A stretch of 64,000 bases of DNA, taken from contig NZ_KB895412.1 of the NCBI RefSeq assembly GCF_000374845.1, positions 124,001-188,000 on the forward strand, given 5' to 3'. This document shows positions 45,302 to 55,264 of the stretch, piece by piece (position 1 is the stretch's first letter; each line of letters begins with the position of its first letter). The notes below the pieces were generated by a model that did not search any database, was not told the DNA's origin, and saw nothing but the letters and a program-made list of their open reading frames with translations. The position numbers and the translations under genes were made by a program. Source of the DNA: Paenibacillus terrigena DSM 21567. Its GTDB lineage: Bacteria; Bacillota; Bacilli; Paenibacillales; Paenibacillaceae.

Positions 45302-45428
45302 ACTATACGTTCAGTATACCAATTATGAATAAAAAATAAAGTTGAAACCACCTATTTACAAAACTACACGTTCAGTATATTATTTCGTTATACAATTTAT
45401 ATACTATACGTTCAGTATTTAATAATGC
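45302..45428. promoter_or_regulatory. Three TetR operator copies between regulator and exporter
   Basis: The 16-base sequence ACTATACGTTCAGTAT occurs at 45302-45317 and 45413-45428, and with one change (ACTACACG...) at 45363-45378. Its core ACT-nn-ACGT-nn-AGT is a near palindrome, as expected for a TetR-family site. Spacings of 61 and 50 bases (start to start) place the copies over both divergent promoters. Confidence 0.85.
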
Positions 45429-45540
45429 AAAGAATGAGGAACTACCATGAGGAGAAATTCGCATGGGACTGTAATTGCCGTGACTTCATGAAGTTTTCTG
45501 ACTTTAGAGAATTATCATTTTGTATAAGGAGTTGCCTAAA

Positions 45541-46734
45541 ATGACTGCTGTAAAAAAACAAACAATCGAGAAAAATATCCCGACATGGTTAACCATACTT
45601 CTGGCTGCCGCGTGCGGTATTATTGTGGCTAATCTTTACTATGCGCAGCCCTTGATCGGGGTTATCAGCTCTTCAATCGGCCTGTCTGCAACCAGTGCTG
45701 GCTTTATCGTGACAATAGCGCAGATTGGTTACGTCGTCGGCTTGCTATTTGTCGTACCTATGGGAGATATTGTTGAGAATCGAAGGTTGATAGTCATATC
45801 TTTACTTCTCACAGCGGTTGCCCTTGCTATCACTGCAGTATCGAAGCAAGCTGTGCCGTTCTTAGCCGCATCGTTTGTCATTGGTATAGGGTCGGTCGCT
45901 GCCCAAGTACTCGTACCTTTTGCGTCATACCTTGCATCTGAATCCTCACGCGGCCGTGTTGTCGGTAATATCATGAGTGGTTTGTTACTTGGAATTATGC
46001 TCGCGCGTCCTTTGTCGAGCCTGGTCGCTGATTTCTTTGGATGGCATGCCGTATTCGCTTTGTCTGCCGCAGCTGTTTTTATTTTGGCAATCGTACTGTC
46101 GAAGGTGCTGCCTACAAGAAGGCCTTCAACAGACACACACTATACAGCTCTACTCGGTTCGATGTGGCACTTGCTGCGAACAACCCCGATCTTACGCCGC
46201 CGGGCTGCATATCATGCATGTTTGTTTGCGACGTTTAGCTTATTTTGGACAACAGTTCCATTACTGTTATCTAGCCCGACTTTTCATTTTTCTCAGAAAG
46301 GCATTGCATTGTTCGCGCTTGTCGGCGTCGCAGGTGCAGTAGCTGCGCCTGTGGCTGGGCGGTTGGCCGACCGCGGCTGGACTAAACCCGCTACAGGGAT
46401 TGCGCTCGCTACGGTCGTCATTTCTGTTTTGTTACCGCTTATGATCCGTAGTAGTTCACCCTTCGGAATTGCTGTTCTTGTCGTTGCAGCCATATTATTG
46501 GACGCCGGTGTATCCGCAAATCTTGTGCTCGGACAACGTGCGCTCTTCTCATTGAGTCCGGAAATTCGCAGTCGTCTGAATGGGCTTTTCATGGCTATTT
46601 TCTTTTTTGGTGGTGCCATCGGATCCGCAATTGGGGGGTGGATATACGCCACGGGCGGATGGAGTGCCGCGTTAGGGATTGGAATAGCTTTCCCGATCAT
46701 TGCCATACTTTATTTTGCCACAGAGAAGAAGTAG
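45541..46734 (+). CDS. MFS transporter (DHA1-like) under TetR control
   Basis: 397 residues from the ATG nine bases after AAGGAG; an upstream in-frame start (45520) overlaps this site. Twelve hydrophobic segments. [46 protein letters not shown], with NLYYxQPL, marks the YnfM/YgaY-like exporter subgroup. Its promoter is covered by the three operator sites. Likely exports a toxic compound sensed by the TetR protein. Confidence 0.9.
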   Translation: MTAVKKQTIEKNIPTWLTILLAAACGIIVANLYYAQPLIGVISSSIGLSATSAGFIVTIAQIGYVVGLLFVVPMGDIVENRRLIVISLLLTAVALAITAVSKQAVPFLAASFVIGIGSVAAQVLVPFASYLASESSRGRVVGNIMSGLLLGIMLARPLSSLVADFFGWHAVFALSAAAVFILAIVLSKVLPTRRPSTDTHYTALLGSMWHLLRTTPILRRRAAYHACLFATFSLFWTTVPLLLSSPTFHFSQKGIALFALVGVAGAVAAPVAGRLADRGWTKPATGIALATVVISVLLPLMIRSSSPFGIAVLVVAAILLDAGVSANLVLGQRALFSLSPEIRSRLNGLFMAIFFFGGAIGSAIGGWIYATGGWSAALGIGIAFPIIAILYFATEKK

Positions 46735-46888
46735 TTCTATGCGTCGTCCTGTTTTTCATTTTTTTCTTGTGAGCAAATGAACTTTCTGGATAGGCTGCAC
46801 GTATTATAGCTATTCTTCTAGAAGAGCGTATAGGCAATGATACGATCCTATTAAAAGCTCAGAGACCGCATTGAAAGGGTGAAGGGAA

Positions 46889-47602
46889 ATGCTCACAATA
46901 AAACATTTTTCCAAGTGTTATAAGGGTGGCAAAAAGGCAGTAGACGACTTGAATTTAGTCATCGAGCCTGGCGATATCTACGGCTTTATCGGACATAACG
47001 GTGCAGGAAAAACAACAACCATCCGAGCAGTAGTTGGTGTACTTGACTTTGAAGAAGGGGATATTGAAATTGATGGCATTTCGATTAAAAAAGATCCAGT
47101 AGCCTGCAAAGCGATTACCGCGTATATTCCTGATAACCCGGATCTATACGATCACCTGACCGGCATACAGTACTTGAATTTTATTGGCGATCTCTTTAGC
47201 GTATCCAAGGCTGATCGTGAGTCACTCATTAAAAAATACGGCGATGACTTTCAGATTACTGCCTACTTCGGAGATTTGATCTCTTCGTATTCTCATGGCA
47301 TGAAGCAGAAGCTTGCCATCATCTCTGCTCTCATCCATAGACCAAAGCTGCTAGTGCTGGATGAGCCCTTTGTGGGACTTGATCCAAAGGCTGCTCACGT
47401 GTTAAAGACGATCATGGCCGATCTATGCAGTAATGGCAGTGCAATTTTCTTCTCAACCCATGTACTGGATGTGGCAGAAAAGCTCTGCAATAAGATCGCG
47501 ATCATTAAAGCGGGGAAATTGATAACGTATGGCAAGACAGAAGAAGTAAAAGGGGACAACAGCCTTGAAAATGTGTTCCTGGAGTTGATCGATCATGATT
47601 AA
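46889..47602 (+). CDS. ABC transporter ATP-binding protein
   Basis: 237 residues. Walker A GHNGAGKTTT, a signature region YSHGMKQKL (in place of LSGGQ), Walker B LLVLDEPFVGLDP and the H-loop STHVLDVAEKL are present. The domain is of the drug- or lipid-export (ABC2) type. It overlaps the permease gene by eight bases, so the two form one exporter. Export of peptides, lipids or antimicrobials is possible; function otherwise open. Confidence 0.92.
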   Translation: MLTIKHFSKCYKGGKKAVDDLNLVIEPGDIYGFIGHNGAGKTTTIRAVVGVLDFEEGDIEIDGISIKKDPVACKAITAYIPDNPDLYDHLTGIQYLNFIGDLFSVSKADRESLIKKYGDDFQITAYFGDLISSYSHGMKQKLAIISALIHRPKLLVLDEPFVGLDPKAAHVLKTIMADLCSNGSAIFFSTHVLDVAEKLCNKIAIIKAGKLITYGKTEEVKGDNSLENVFLELIDHD

Positions 47603-49193
47603 TATATGGAGATTAACGAAGATACAGCTGCTTTCTTCATTTGGCTTGAATAAAGCATTGCATACGCACGATGTTAAGGAAAGACGCAGATTACTCCTGC
47701 TGAGCATCGCTATTCTGATTAGTGTGGTCATGGTTGGAGTGGTCTCGTTCGGATACAGCTTCATGATGGCACTGACCTTTGAACAAATAGGCCGGATGGA
47801 TCTCTTGCTTGCCATTATGATGGCTGTAGCTTCGGTTATCGGGTTCTTCACAACGATCTATAAGGCAAGCGGGGTATTATTTAGCTTTAAGGACTACGAT
47901 TTGGTGATGTCGTTGCCTATTAAAACCAGCCATGTTGTAGCGAGTCGTGTTCTTCAGCTTTATGTGCTGAATTTATTTTTTACTTTGATGGTGATGCTGC
48001 CGGCTGGTGTGGTTTATGCGATCAAAGTGAATCCTGGAGTGTTCTATTATCTGTTGTATCTCACGACGCTCTTATTTATTCCGTTAATACCCATCATTGC
48101 TGCAACGATCATTGGCTCACTAATAAGCTGGATCTCCTCTCGGTTCAAAGGGAGTCAGGTGATCAGCCTCATCTTAACCTTTGCAGTCATCCTTGCAGTT
48201 ATGTTTGGTTCGTTTCGTATGAATGGAAGTGTGCAGGTACTTTCGGATATGGGTACGCAACTGGCAGATATGATATTCAAACTATATCCACTTACGTCCA
48301 TATATGTAGATGCTGTCTGCTCGTATCAGATGGGTTCTTTTCTCTTATTTATTGTGATATCGGTTCTTGCATTTATGCTGTTTACCATTGTGCTTGGCAC
48401 AAGATTTAAAGCGATATATACAGGAATAACCACCTCTCATGCCAGCAGCAAATATCAAATGAAGCCGCTAGAAGCAGCATCACCTTTTCTTGCACTTTAT
48501 AGGAAGGAGCTGCGTCGATATATTAGTTCTTCCTCATATGTGCTGAATACGAGTATTGGCATGATTCTTTTGCTCGCGATGTCGATTTCCTTGCTGTTCA
48601 TAAGTTCGGAGAAACTCGGACAACTGGTTGAAATCCCGCAACTTTCTACTTATCTAAGCAAACTGGCGCCACTGGTCGTTTCTTTGTTTGTCACGTTAAG
48701 TTGCACAACGTCAAGTTCCATTTCACTTGAAGGCAAAAATATATGGATTTTAAAAAGCTCACCCGTCCCAAAACAAACGATACTGCTTAGCAAAATTGCG
48801 GTGAATCTTACGGTTACCATACCTATCCTGATTGTTAGTTATGTGCTGCTTATGATATCCTTACGCACGGGATGGATTGAAAGCTTGCTATTGCTTGCTA
48901 TCCCTATGATTTATGCCTGTTATTCAGCAATGATGGGTGTGCTTGTCAACTTGAAATTTCCTAATCTGGAATGGACAAGTGAAGTTACGGTAATCAAACA
49001 AAGTGCATCGGTCATTGTGGCCATGCTTATAGGCTTCATCAGTCTAGTCATCCCATTTGCATTAGTTCTTCTTCTGTCCAATGTAAATGGCAATCTGATC
49101 TTGTTAGGGATTGGACTGATCATGATAGCGGTGTGCAGCGTGATTTTAAGATATATCCGAACGAATGGGGAGCAGTTGTTCCAGACGCTTTAA
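47595..49193 (+). CDS. ABC transporter permease (large)
   Basis: 532 residues with about 12 hydrophobic segments and short hydrophilic links, resembling large ABC-2-type permeases. The segment TCTTSSSISLEGKNIWILKSSPVP is a good match to conserved SxSLEGK-x-W-x(4)-P motifs in that family. Coupled to the ATPase. It has no partner binding protein. Ends in a strong hairpin. Confidence 0.85.
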   Translation: MINIWRLTKIQLLSSFGLNKALHTHDVKERRRLLLLSIAILISVVMVGVVSFGYSFMMALTFEQIGRMDLLLAIMMAVASVIGFFTTIYKASGVLFSFKDYDLVMSLPIKTSHVVASRVLQLYVLNLFFTLMVMLPAGVVYAIKVNPGVFYYLLYLTTLLFIPLIPIIAATIIGSLISWISSRFKGSQVISLILTFAVILAVMFGSFRMNGSVQVLSDMGTQLADMIFKLYPLTSIYVDAVCSYQMGSFLLFIVISVLAFMLFTIVLGTRFKAIYTGITTSHASSKYQMKPLEAASPFLALYRKELRRYISSSSYVLNTSIGMILLLAMSISLLFISSEKLGQLVEIPQLSTYLSKLAPLVVSLFVTLSCTTSSSISLEGKNIWILKSSPVPKQTILLSKIAVNLTVTIPILIVSYVLLMISLRTGWIESLLLLAIPMIYACYSAMMGVLVNLKFPNLEWTSEVTVIKQSASVIVAMLIGFISLVIPFALVLLLSNVNGNLILLGIGLIMIAVCSVILRYIRTNGEQLFQTL

Positions 49194-49230
49194 CCATCAG
49201 CGTGAAAAGTGGGAGGGGGATTCCCTCCAT

Positions 49231-49265
49231 AAATGCAACGCAGCCAATGCTACTGCGTTGCATTT
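49231..49265 (+). terminator. Hairpin terminating the ABC exporter operon
   Basis: AAATGCAACGCAG pairs perfectly with CTGCGTTGCATTT over 13 bases, with a 9-base loop. The T run is just the last three stem bases. Confidence 0.7.
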
Positions 49266-49490
49266 CGCTGACGTGAGCAAAATGCGAATCACATTTTCCA
49301 TATGGTTCATCCAGTCCGAATCCTCCAGTAGCGGCAAATTTTTTTTAAGTATTTTTTAAGCGATAATCAAATTCGGTACTAACAATTGGATATTTTTATG
49401 ATATGATATATAAATAGTTCTCAAAATGAAGAAAATCGTGATTTTTTGCTGTTAACATTGCTTTTTTCAAGTCGTTGGTGAGCATGGCGA

Positions 49491-49538
49491 ACCAAAGCCA
49501 CAACCCTTACAAGTACCTGGGTTAAGGCCTTGGTTTTT
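49491..49538 (+). promoter_or_regulatory. Structured hairpin with T run in the mqo leader
   Basis: ACCAA(A)GCC and GGC(C)TTGGT pair, with a second inner stem ACCC/GGGT and a loop TTACAAGTACCT; TTTTTG follows. This is a terminator-like structure about 165 bases before mqo. It could be an attenuator for mqo, or the end of a small RNA encoded upstream. Confidence 0.45.
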
Positions 49539-49701
49539 GTGTTATTCCTAGGGTTTTGTGTCATTACCTAAAATTTATCGGTTTTTTATAGCATGTAACT
49601 ATCATATAATAGTAAATATCTTAATCTATTATTAGTGAGCCTAAACAGGCAGGAGCGCCTACATTATTTCTTTCAAATACTAGCGTGTAAGGACGGTAAA
49701 C

Positions 49702-51198
49702 ATGAGCGACAGACAAACCGAAACAGACGTTATTTTAATTGGTGCCGGAATCATGAGTGCGACTTTGGGGACAATACTGAAAGAATTAGTACCGGACTGG
49801 AAAATTACAGTGTTTGAGAAGCTAGCAAGTTCAGGAGAGGAAAGCTCTAACGAATGGAATAATGCGGGAACGGGCCATGCTGCACTGTGCGAGCTTAACT
49901 ACACGGACGAAAAACCGGATGGATCGGTAGATATCAGCAAAGCTGTAAAGGTTAATGAACAGTTTCAAGATTCCATGCAGTTTTGGTCTTATCTTGTACA
50001 CAGCAATCTGATTCGTAATCCGCAAGACTTTATCATGCCGTTGTCCCATATGAGTTTAGTACAAGGGGAACAGAATGTAGCTTTTTTGAAAAAACGTTTT
50101 GAAGCGATGTCAGCCAATCCTCTGTTTCCAGGAATGGAATTTTCCGATGACCCGAAAAAACTGATGGAATGGATTCCGCTTATTATGAAAGACCGTGCAC
50201 TGAACGAACCGATCGCGGCAACAAAAATTGACTCGGGCACGGATGTTAACTTTGGCGCTTTAACGCGCATGTTGTTCGACCATCTAAAGAGTAAAAACGT
50301 CGGTATCCATTACAAGCATAGCGTAGATGATATTAATCGTACTAGCGATGGCTTGTGGGAATTGAAAGTACGGAATGATAATGGTAAAGTCGAACGCCAT
50401 ACTGCAAAATTCGTCTTTATCGGCGGCGGGGGCGGGAGTCTTCCTTTGCTTCAAAAATCCGGTATTCCTGAAGGAAAACATGTTGGTGGATTCCCGATCA
50501 GTGGACTATTTATGGTGTGTAATAATCCGGAAGTGGTGGCACAGCATCATGCCAAAGTTTACGGCAAAGCTAAGGTTGGCGCACCTCCAATGTCTGTTCC
50601 GCATCTGGATACCCGATTCATCGATAATAAAAAATCGTTGCTCTTTGGACCGTTTGCCGGCTTCTCGCCAAAGTTCTTAAAAACCGGTTCCATGTTCGAT
50701 TTGTTAGGTTCGGTGAAACCAAATAACGTTACAACGATGCTCGCGGCTGGTGCCAAAAACCTCTCATTGACCAAATATTTAATTCAGCAAGTGATGCTAT
50801 CGAAAGAAAAGCGGATGGAAGAGCTGCGAGAGTTTATCCCGAACGCCAAAAGCGAGGACTGGGATTTGCTAGTCGCAGGCCAGCGTGTGCAAATTATTAA
50901 AGATACGGCTGCCGGCAAAGGAACGCTTCAATTTGGTACGGAAGTGATTAGTGCTGAAGATGGCTCGATCGCTGCATTGCTCGGCGCCTCTCCGGGTGCT
51001 TCTACCGCCGTATCCGTCATGCTTGAAGTCATCAAAAAATGCTTCCCGCAGCATATCAAGGCGTGGGAGCCGAAAATAAAAGAAATGATTCCTTCTTATG
51101 GCGTGTCCCTGTTGAAAAACCCAGAGCTTATCCATGAAATTCATACTTCAACAGCACGGACGCTTGGTCTAAACAAAGAACTGCAGCCCGTCAGGTAG
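49702..51198 (+). CDS. mqo: Malate:quinone oxidoreductase
   Basis: 498 residues, family length. [16 protein letters not shown] is the FAD-binding site, [31 protein letters not shown] is the family signature, and [22 protein letters not shown] near the end completes it. The membrane-associated flavoenzyme oxidises malate to oxaloacetate and passes electrons to menaquinone, in the TCA cycle. AAGGAC lies upstream of ATG. Terminator follows. Confidence 0.95.
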   Translation: MSDRQTETDVILIGAGIMSATLGTILKELVPDWKITVFEKLASSGEESSNEWNNAGTGHAALCELNYTDEKPDGSVDISKAVKVNEQFQDSMQFWSYLVHSNLIRNPQDFIMPLSHMSLVQGEQNVAFLKKRFEAMSANPLFPGMEFSDDPKKLMEWIPLIMKDRALNEPIAATKIDSGTDVNFGALTRMLFDHLKSKNVGIHYKHSVDDINRTSDGLWELKVRNDNGKVERHTAKFVFIGGGGGSLPLLQKSGIPEGKHVGGFPISGLFMVCNNPEVVAQHHAKVYGKAKVGAPPMSVPHLDTRFIDNKKSLLFGPFAGFSPKFLKTGSMFDLLGSVKPNNVTTMLAAGAKNLSLTKYLIQQVMLSKEKRMEELREFIPNAKSEDWDLLVAGQRVQIIKDTAAGKGTLQFGTEVISAEDGSIAALLGASPGASTAVSVMLEVIKKCFPQHIKAWEPKIKEMIPSYGVSLLKNPELIHEIHTSTARTLGLNKELQPVR

Positions 51199-51225
51199 AC
51201 AGCACAAAGAATACAAATCAGTTAA

Positions 51226-51266
51226 GCGGCCTTCGTCCTGAGTTCCATGGGATGGAAGGCCTTTTG
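51226..51266 (+). terminator. Terminator after mqo
   Basis: GGCCTTC and GAAGGCC arms around a 20-base loop with further pairing (TCC/GGA), then TTTTGAG. Confidence 0.75.
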
Positions 51267-51304
51267 AGTAGATAACGGTATCTTCGCGATGAAAGGAACG
51301 AAAA

Positions 51305-51901
51305 ATGAAAGAAATATTGTTCGAGTACATGACGAGATTGACATCCTTGAACGAAGATGAACAACAGGCGATCGTTGAAGATATCCTGATTGAGGAATAC
51401 AAAAAGGGAACAGTGCTCCTTCGACAAGGAGATGTCCCCACGAAATGTTATTTTGTGTTAAAGGGATGCGTAAGGCAGTATTCAATTAATGAAGCGGGAA
51501 AAGAGGTCACCTCCAATTTCTACACGGAGGAGCAAGCCATCGCGATCTCCAATTCTTATAAACGAGATAAGTCATCCGAGTACACATTAACGTGTCTTGA
51601 AGATGCGGTATTGGTCGTTGGCGATCTAGCGATCGAAGATGACATGTATAACAAATACGATCAATTGGAATCCATGATACGCAAGATGATCGAGGAGAAG
51701 TTCGGTCAAGTCCAAGATGAATACGCTGCTTTTATCGCTTCTACACCTGAAGAACGCTTCAAGTCACTATTACTGAAACGGGCCCATTTAATCGATCGCG
51801 TGCCTCAATATCAATTGGCAAGTTATCTCGGCATTACCCCCGAGTCATTAAGCAGAATTAAGAAGCGAGTCCATACAGACAATCATGAAGCAGATATTTA
51901 G
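51305..51901 (+). CDS. Crp/Fnr-type regulator, cyclic-nucleotide-binding-like
   Basis: 198 residues. The N-terminal beta-roll GTVLLRQGDVPTKCYFVLKGCVRQYSINEAGKEVT fits a cNMP-binding-like domain, without an obvious cAMP-contacting Arg-Ser-Ala loop. The C-terminal HTH is VPQYQLASYLGITPESLSRIKKR. It overlaps tail-to-tail by four bases with a DUF4386 membrane protein gene on the other strand; such pairs often recur in Bacillales, so a functional link is likely. Confidence 0.85.
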   Translation: MKEILFEYMTRLTSLNEDEQQAIVEDILIEEYKKGTVLLRQGDVPTKCYFVLKGCVRQYSINEAGKEVTSNFYTEEQAIAISNSYKRDKSSEYTLTCLEDAVLVVGDLAIEDDMYNKYDQLESMIRKMIEEKFGQVQDEYAAFIASTPEERFKSLLLKRAHLIDRVPQYQLASYLGITPESLSRIKKRVHTDNHEADI

Positions 51902-52611
51902 GCCGTTATCGAGACTTTTCCGCCTTTGAACAGCAGCCATAACCCAAAGCCCAATTCTCCTACAATCATTGGCACAGTAAATATAAATTTAAGTACGGTA
52001 ATGACCCCATCGAATTGTGGGAGAAACGCGTTGCATAGGTGAATGATTATATAGCCTGCACCAGCAATCATCAATAAGATACTAATGATTCTAGGTATGC
52101 CGTTGGATTTGACAGCCACCCCACCCACAATGAGCAAGTGCCCACCAAAAACAATTAAACCAATCGACCACATAGATTCAAAAGCATTTAAATACAGCAT
52201 GACTTGTGCTTGAAGCGGATCGGATATCGCTAAAGGGTCAGCACTGTTCGCGAGCAGCCGCACAAATAGTAAATTCAATATGGCTATTCCCAATATCGCC
52301 GTATAGGTCAGACGGAACCATGCACCGAGCAGTGAAAGGCTGTTGTTCATTGGCTTCAGGAACATATAGAATGCCCAAGTAACCACGATGTCACTCATCA
52401 GGATGATGACCCAACCGAAGATTTCAGCTTTGAAAAGCGTGCTTGATGACATGAGATGATGAAATGTGGCGCTGGCATCTCCTTGCACCACAAGGCTTGC
52501 ATGGACATAGCCATACGAAAAAAATGAAGCAAGTGTCATGATGATAAGCGATATGCCCGCAATCAGAGCAGGTTGTCGCTGATCCGTTCGTTGTATTCCT
52601 GTGGTAACCAT
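51898..52611 (-). CDS. DUF4386 membrane protein
   Basis: 237 residues with six hydrophobic segments. YGYVHASLVVQGDASATFHHLMSSSTLFKAEIFGWVIILMSDIVVTWAFYMFLKP is the typical DUF4386 start. Function unknown. The stop overlaps the Crp-like gene stop. Confidence 0.88.
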   Translation of the reverse strand: MVTTGIQRTDQRQPALIAGISLIIMTLASFFSYGYVHASLVVQGDASATFHHLMSSSTLFKAEIFGWVIILMSDIVVTWAFYMFLKPMNNSLSLLGAWFRLTYTAILGIAILNLLFVRLLANSADPLAISDPLQAQVMLYLNAFESMWSIGLIVFGGHLLIVGGVAVKSNGIPRIISILLMIAGAGYIIIHLCNAFLPQFDGVITVLKFIFTVPMIVGELGFGLWLLFKGGKVSITA

Positions 52612-52762
52612 CCAAATAACCCCCTTGTTAATCTCATTGTAATCGGAGGGTTATAACGGTTCATTGACTTAAATCAAGGGAATTCGTATTTGGTGGTAGT
52701 GGTTGGATCGTCGCTTTGAATAAGGGACATCTCAATAGATCCGAGTGGAGGGATTATGAATA

Positions 52763-53299
52763 ATGAATCATATTCCATGTATCATTCTAGTAACCGGTAT
52801 TATGGCTAGCGGTAAATCGACAGTTGCGCAACTTCTTTCCGAACATTTTGATAAATCAGTACATCTTAGGGGGGATGTATTTCGTAAAATGATTGTGAAT
52901 GATCGTAAGGAGGTTCATCCAGATGCAGATAAGGATGAGCTTAACCAACTTCGACTCCGCTATCGACTGACTGCTCAAGCTGCAGAAACATACGTGAAGG
53001 ATGGGTTCACAGTCATTGTACAGGATGTAGTTGTTGGCCCTATGTTGAATGAATTCATTTCGTACATTTCATATCGTCCGTTCTATGTGGTTGTTCTTTG
53101 CCCTGATCCCGATGTCGTCGCACAAAGGGAAGCAGAACGGACTAAGACAGGATATGGGATATGGAGCGTATCCGCACTGGATAACGTTCTCCGGCAAGAG
53201 ACACCACGTACTGGAATGTGGTTAGATTCATCGCAATTAACTGCAGAAGAAACCGTCGATGAAATATTAATGCGAGTGGAGAAAGAAGCGCTCGTATAG
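52763..53299 (+). CDS. P-loop kinase-like protein
   Basis: 178 residues. Walker A is TGIMASGKST (residues 11-20), followed by HLRGDVFRKMIV and VIVQDVVVGPM, where D and R positions fit small-molecule kinases similar to chloramphenicol phosphotransferase or shikimate kinase-like proteins. Substrate is unknown. ATG at 52763 after a GAGTGGAGGGATT site. Two hairpins follow. Confidence 0.8.
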   Translation: MNHIPCIILVTGIMASGKSTVAQLLSEHFDKSVHLRGDVFRKMIVNDRKEVHPDADKDELNQLRLRYRLTAQAAETYVKDGFTVIVQDVVVGPMLNEFISYISYRPFYVVVLCPDPDVVAQREAERTKTGYGIWSVSALDNVLRQETPRTGMWLDSSQLTAEETVDEILMRVEKEALV

Positions 53300-53320
53300 A
53301 ATATCGAATTGATAGGATAA

Positions 53321-53417
53321 TCTTGCCGTTACAGACAGCGCGGAGAACTGTATCACAAGTAACGGCAAGTTTTGGCGACCTGCCAAGAACTTCGAACATA
53401 AGTGTCGAAGTTTTTTT
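53321..53417. terminator. Two tandem hairpins between convergent genes
   Basis: First: CTTGCCGTTAC and GTAACGGCAAG, an 11-base perfect pair with a 26-base loop, then TTTT. Second (53388-53417): AACTTCGA and TCGAAGTT around ACATAAGTG, then TTTTT. Together they end the kinase gene and, in reverse, the TetR gene. Confidence 0.75.
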
Positions 53418-53456
53418 CTGTGTAAATTTTTCTTGAATGAAGATTGCTTCTACTGT

Positions 53457-54116
53457 CTAGAAGCCGCGACTTGAAAACAACGATCCAACAATCAAAGACA
53501 ACGTTTGCTTATAAACGGCATGAGCGGCTTGTACATCACCCAAATGGCCACCCATGTAGAGATGGATAACGCCGTGAAGCGACGCCCAGAAGATACGGAC
53601 GACGGTTTCCGTGTCATGCGGACCGGTAATCAGTCCTTGCACTTGCGCATTGCCGATTACCGTCAACAATTGCCGCATGGCTGTCACGGTACCTTTCATG
53701 CTCTCCTCGTCCGGCTTAAAATCCGCGAAGGCTCCTCCGAACATCAGCTTGTAATAGCTGGAGTAACGCTGTCCGAATTGCCAGAAAGCCTCGCCTAAAT
53801 GGTGCAGCTGCTGTGCAGGATCGTCAGTGTGCGGCGTTTCCTCGAGTTCGTTGGCGAGAAGCTTGCAACCGTCGAGATAAAGCTGCTGAGCCAGCCCTTC
53901 TTTATTGACAAACAGACTATATATGATTTTGGTCGAGCAATCCATCTTCTGCGCAACTTTACGGACTGTCACGGCTTCAGGACCCTCATCGTGCAAAATC
54001 GTTGCCGCAGCATCGACGACGAGCTTGCGGAGATTTTCAATATTTTGGAGGCGAGCCTCCTGATACGTTTTTAACTTTCGTGTATTTGCAGCGGAGGGAC
54101 TATTTCGGTCGGTCAT
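53457..54116 (-). CDS. TetR/AcrR-family regulator (WHG-type C-terminal domain)
   Basis: 219 residues from the ATG preceded eight bases upstream by GAGGG. HTH: AAATILHDEGPEAVTVRKVAQKMDCSTKIIYSLFVNKEGL; the C-terminal part resembles the TetR_C_33/WHG group. It is divergent from the SDR-SMP30 operon, and two copies of AACAGTGTT lie between. Probably the repressor of that operon. Confidence 0.88.
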   Translation of the reverse strand: MTDRNSPSAANTRKLKTYQEARLQNIENLRKLVVDAAATILHDEGPEAVTVRKVAQKMDCSTKIIYSLFVNKEGLAQQLYLDGCKLLANELEETPHTDDPAQQLHHLGEAFWQFGQRYSSYYKLMFGGAFADFKPDEESMKGTVTAMRQLLTVIGNAQVQGLITGPHDTETVVRIFWASLHGVIHLYMGGHLGDVQAAHAVYKQTLSLIVGSLFSSRGF

Positions 54117-54290
54117 CGCTATCACCCTCTATTCATGCGTTTTCGATAAGAAACAAGGTTTCCGACTCTTAACAGGAATTTTAAATCGTTGTCGGACCGT
54201 TGTCAATGCGACGCGGGATGCTCAGAACCAGCGATTTAAAAAACGATGTTGACATTTTAAAAAAGCGAGATTACAATGAATCAAATTAGA

Positions 54291-54370
54291 AACAGTGTTA
54301 CCGAAATGCGCAACAATTCTTGACTCTTATGGGAGTCAGGAATTATTTTTAACTTTTTGGTAACAGTGTT
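54291..54370. promoter_or_regulatory. Paired AACAGTGTT sites flanking a hairpin
   Basis: AACAGTGTT (a palindrome with central G) occurs at 54291-54299 and 54362-54370, set in longer arms that are inverted copies of each other (TTAGAAACAGTGTTACC versus GGTAACAGTGTTTCCTAA). Between them, 54315-54350 forms a 12-base stem (AATTCTTGACTC with GAGTCAGGAATT) followed by T-rich sequence, like a terminator. A plausible TetR operator pair with a conditional leader terminator. Confidence 0.65.
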
Positions 54371-54409
54371 TCCTAATAAAAACAATGAATTCGATAGGAG
54401 AGTTGTCAT

Positions 54410-55264
54410 ATGAACATTCAAGGAAAATGGGCTCTTGTCACGGGAGCTTCTTCCGGCATCGGAGAGCAGTTCGCCCGGCAATTAGCCAAAGAGGGCGGCC
54501 ACCTCGTACTCGTAGCCCGATCGAAGAACAAGCTGGAGAGCCTGGCATCGGAGCTTAGAAAGAAGCATGGCGTCAAGATCGAGGTGATTCCTGCCGATCT
54601 TGGCAAAGAGGGTGCATCAGGCGGTTTGTATCGGCAATGTCAGCTTCTGAATTTGGAGATCGAACTGCTGGTCAACAACGCAGGCTTTGCCACGCACGGT
54701 TTATTTGAACAAGTGTCAGGCGTGCGCCAGCATGAGGAAGTCATGCTCAATGTTGCCGCTGTTGTAGATATGACGCACTTGTTCCTGCCGGAAATGCTGC
54801 GCAGAAACTCCGGCGCCGTTATCAATGTCGCTTCGACCGCCGGATTTCAACCCCTTCCCTATATGGCCGTATACGGAGCGACGAAAGCTTTCGTGTTGTC
54901 GTTTACCCAAGCTTTGTGGTGGGAAAACCGCAATAGCGGCGTCCAATTTTTCACACTTTGTCCGGGAGCGACGGACACCGCATTCTTCAGCGTCGTAGGC
55001 ACGGAAGAAGCGGCCGTCGGTAAGAAAGACACGCCGGAGAGAGTCGTAGAAGTTGCGCTTCGCGCGCTGAAGGATGGGAAGCTGTATGTTGTTCCGGGTA
55101 CGCAGAATTATATAGGTACGCAGATCGGACGATTCATGACGAGGAAGCAGGGACTTCGGCTCGTTGGCGGCATGCTTCGCCCGCGCGACGGCTCCGTCAA
55201 CCATAAGAAACCGCCCGGTCCGTCCGATCTTGCAGGATGGATGATCCAGGAGGTGAACTCATGA
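54410..55264 (+). CDS. Short-chain dehydrogenase/reductase
   Basis: 284 residues. NADP-binding TGASSGIGEQFA, LVNNAGFATHG and catalytic INVASTAG with MAVYGATKAF are intact. GATAGGAGAG precedes the ATG. The stop overlaps the next gene's start (ATGA), so the two are translated together. Substrate unknown; the partner is a SMP-30/gluconolactonase-type hydrolase. Confidence 0.92.
   Translation: MNIQGKWALVTGASSGIGEQFARQLAKEGGHLVLVARSKNKLESLASELRKKHGVKIEVIPADLGKEGASGGLYRQCQLLNLEIELLVNNAGFATHGLFEQVSGVRQHEEVMLNVAAVVDMTHLFLPEMLRRNSGAVINVASTAGFQPLPYMAVYGATKAFVLSFTQALWWENRNSGVQFFTLCPGATDTAFFSVVGTEEAAVGKKDTPERVVEVALRALKDGKLYVVPGTQNYIGTQIGRFMTRKQGLRLVGGMLRPRDGSVNHKKPPGPSDLAGWMIQEVNS

Larger units (their letters stand above)
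49194..49701. other. Long intergenic region upstream of mqo
   Basis: About 500 bases without a clear gene. It holds the exporter terminator (49231-49265), an A/T-rich part around 49,380-49,440 likely to contain a promoter, and a second hairpin with a T run at 49,491-49,538, followed by the mqo start. A small RNA or leader is possible. Confidence 0.45.

Noticed and set aside
49480-49560. Possible attachment site or integron-like element before mqo
   Set aside because: Only a hairpin with T run is visible; no integrase, direct-repeat ends or tRNA gene in the window.
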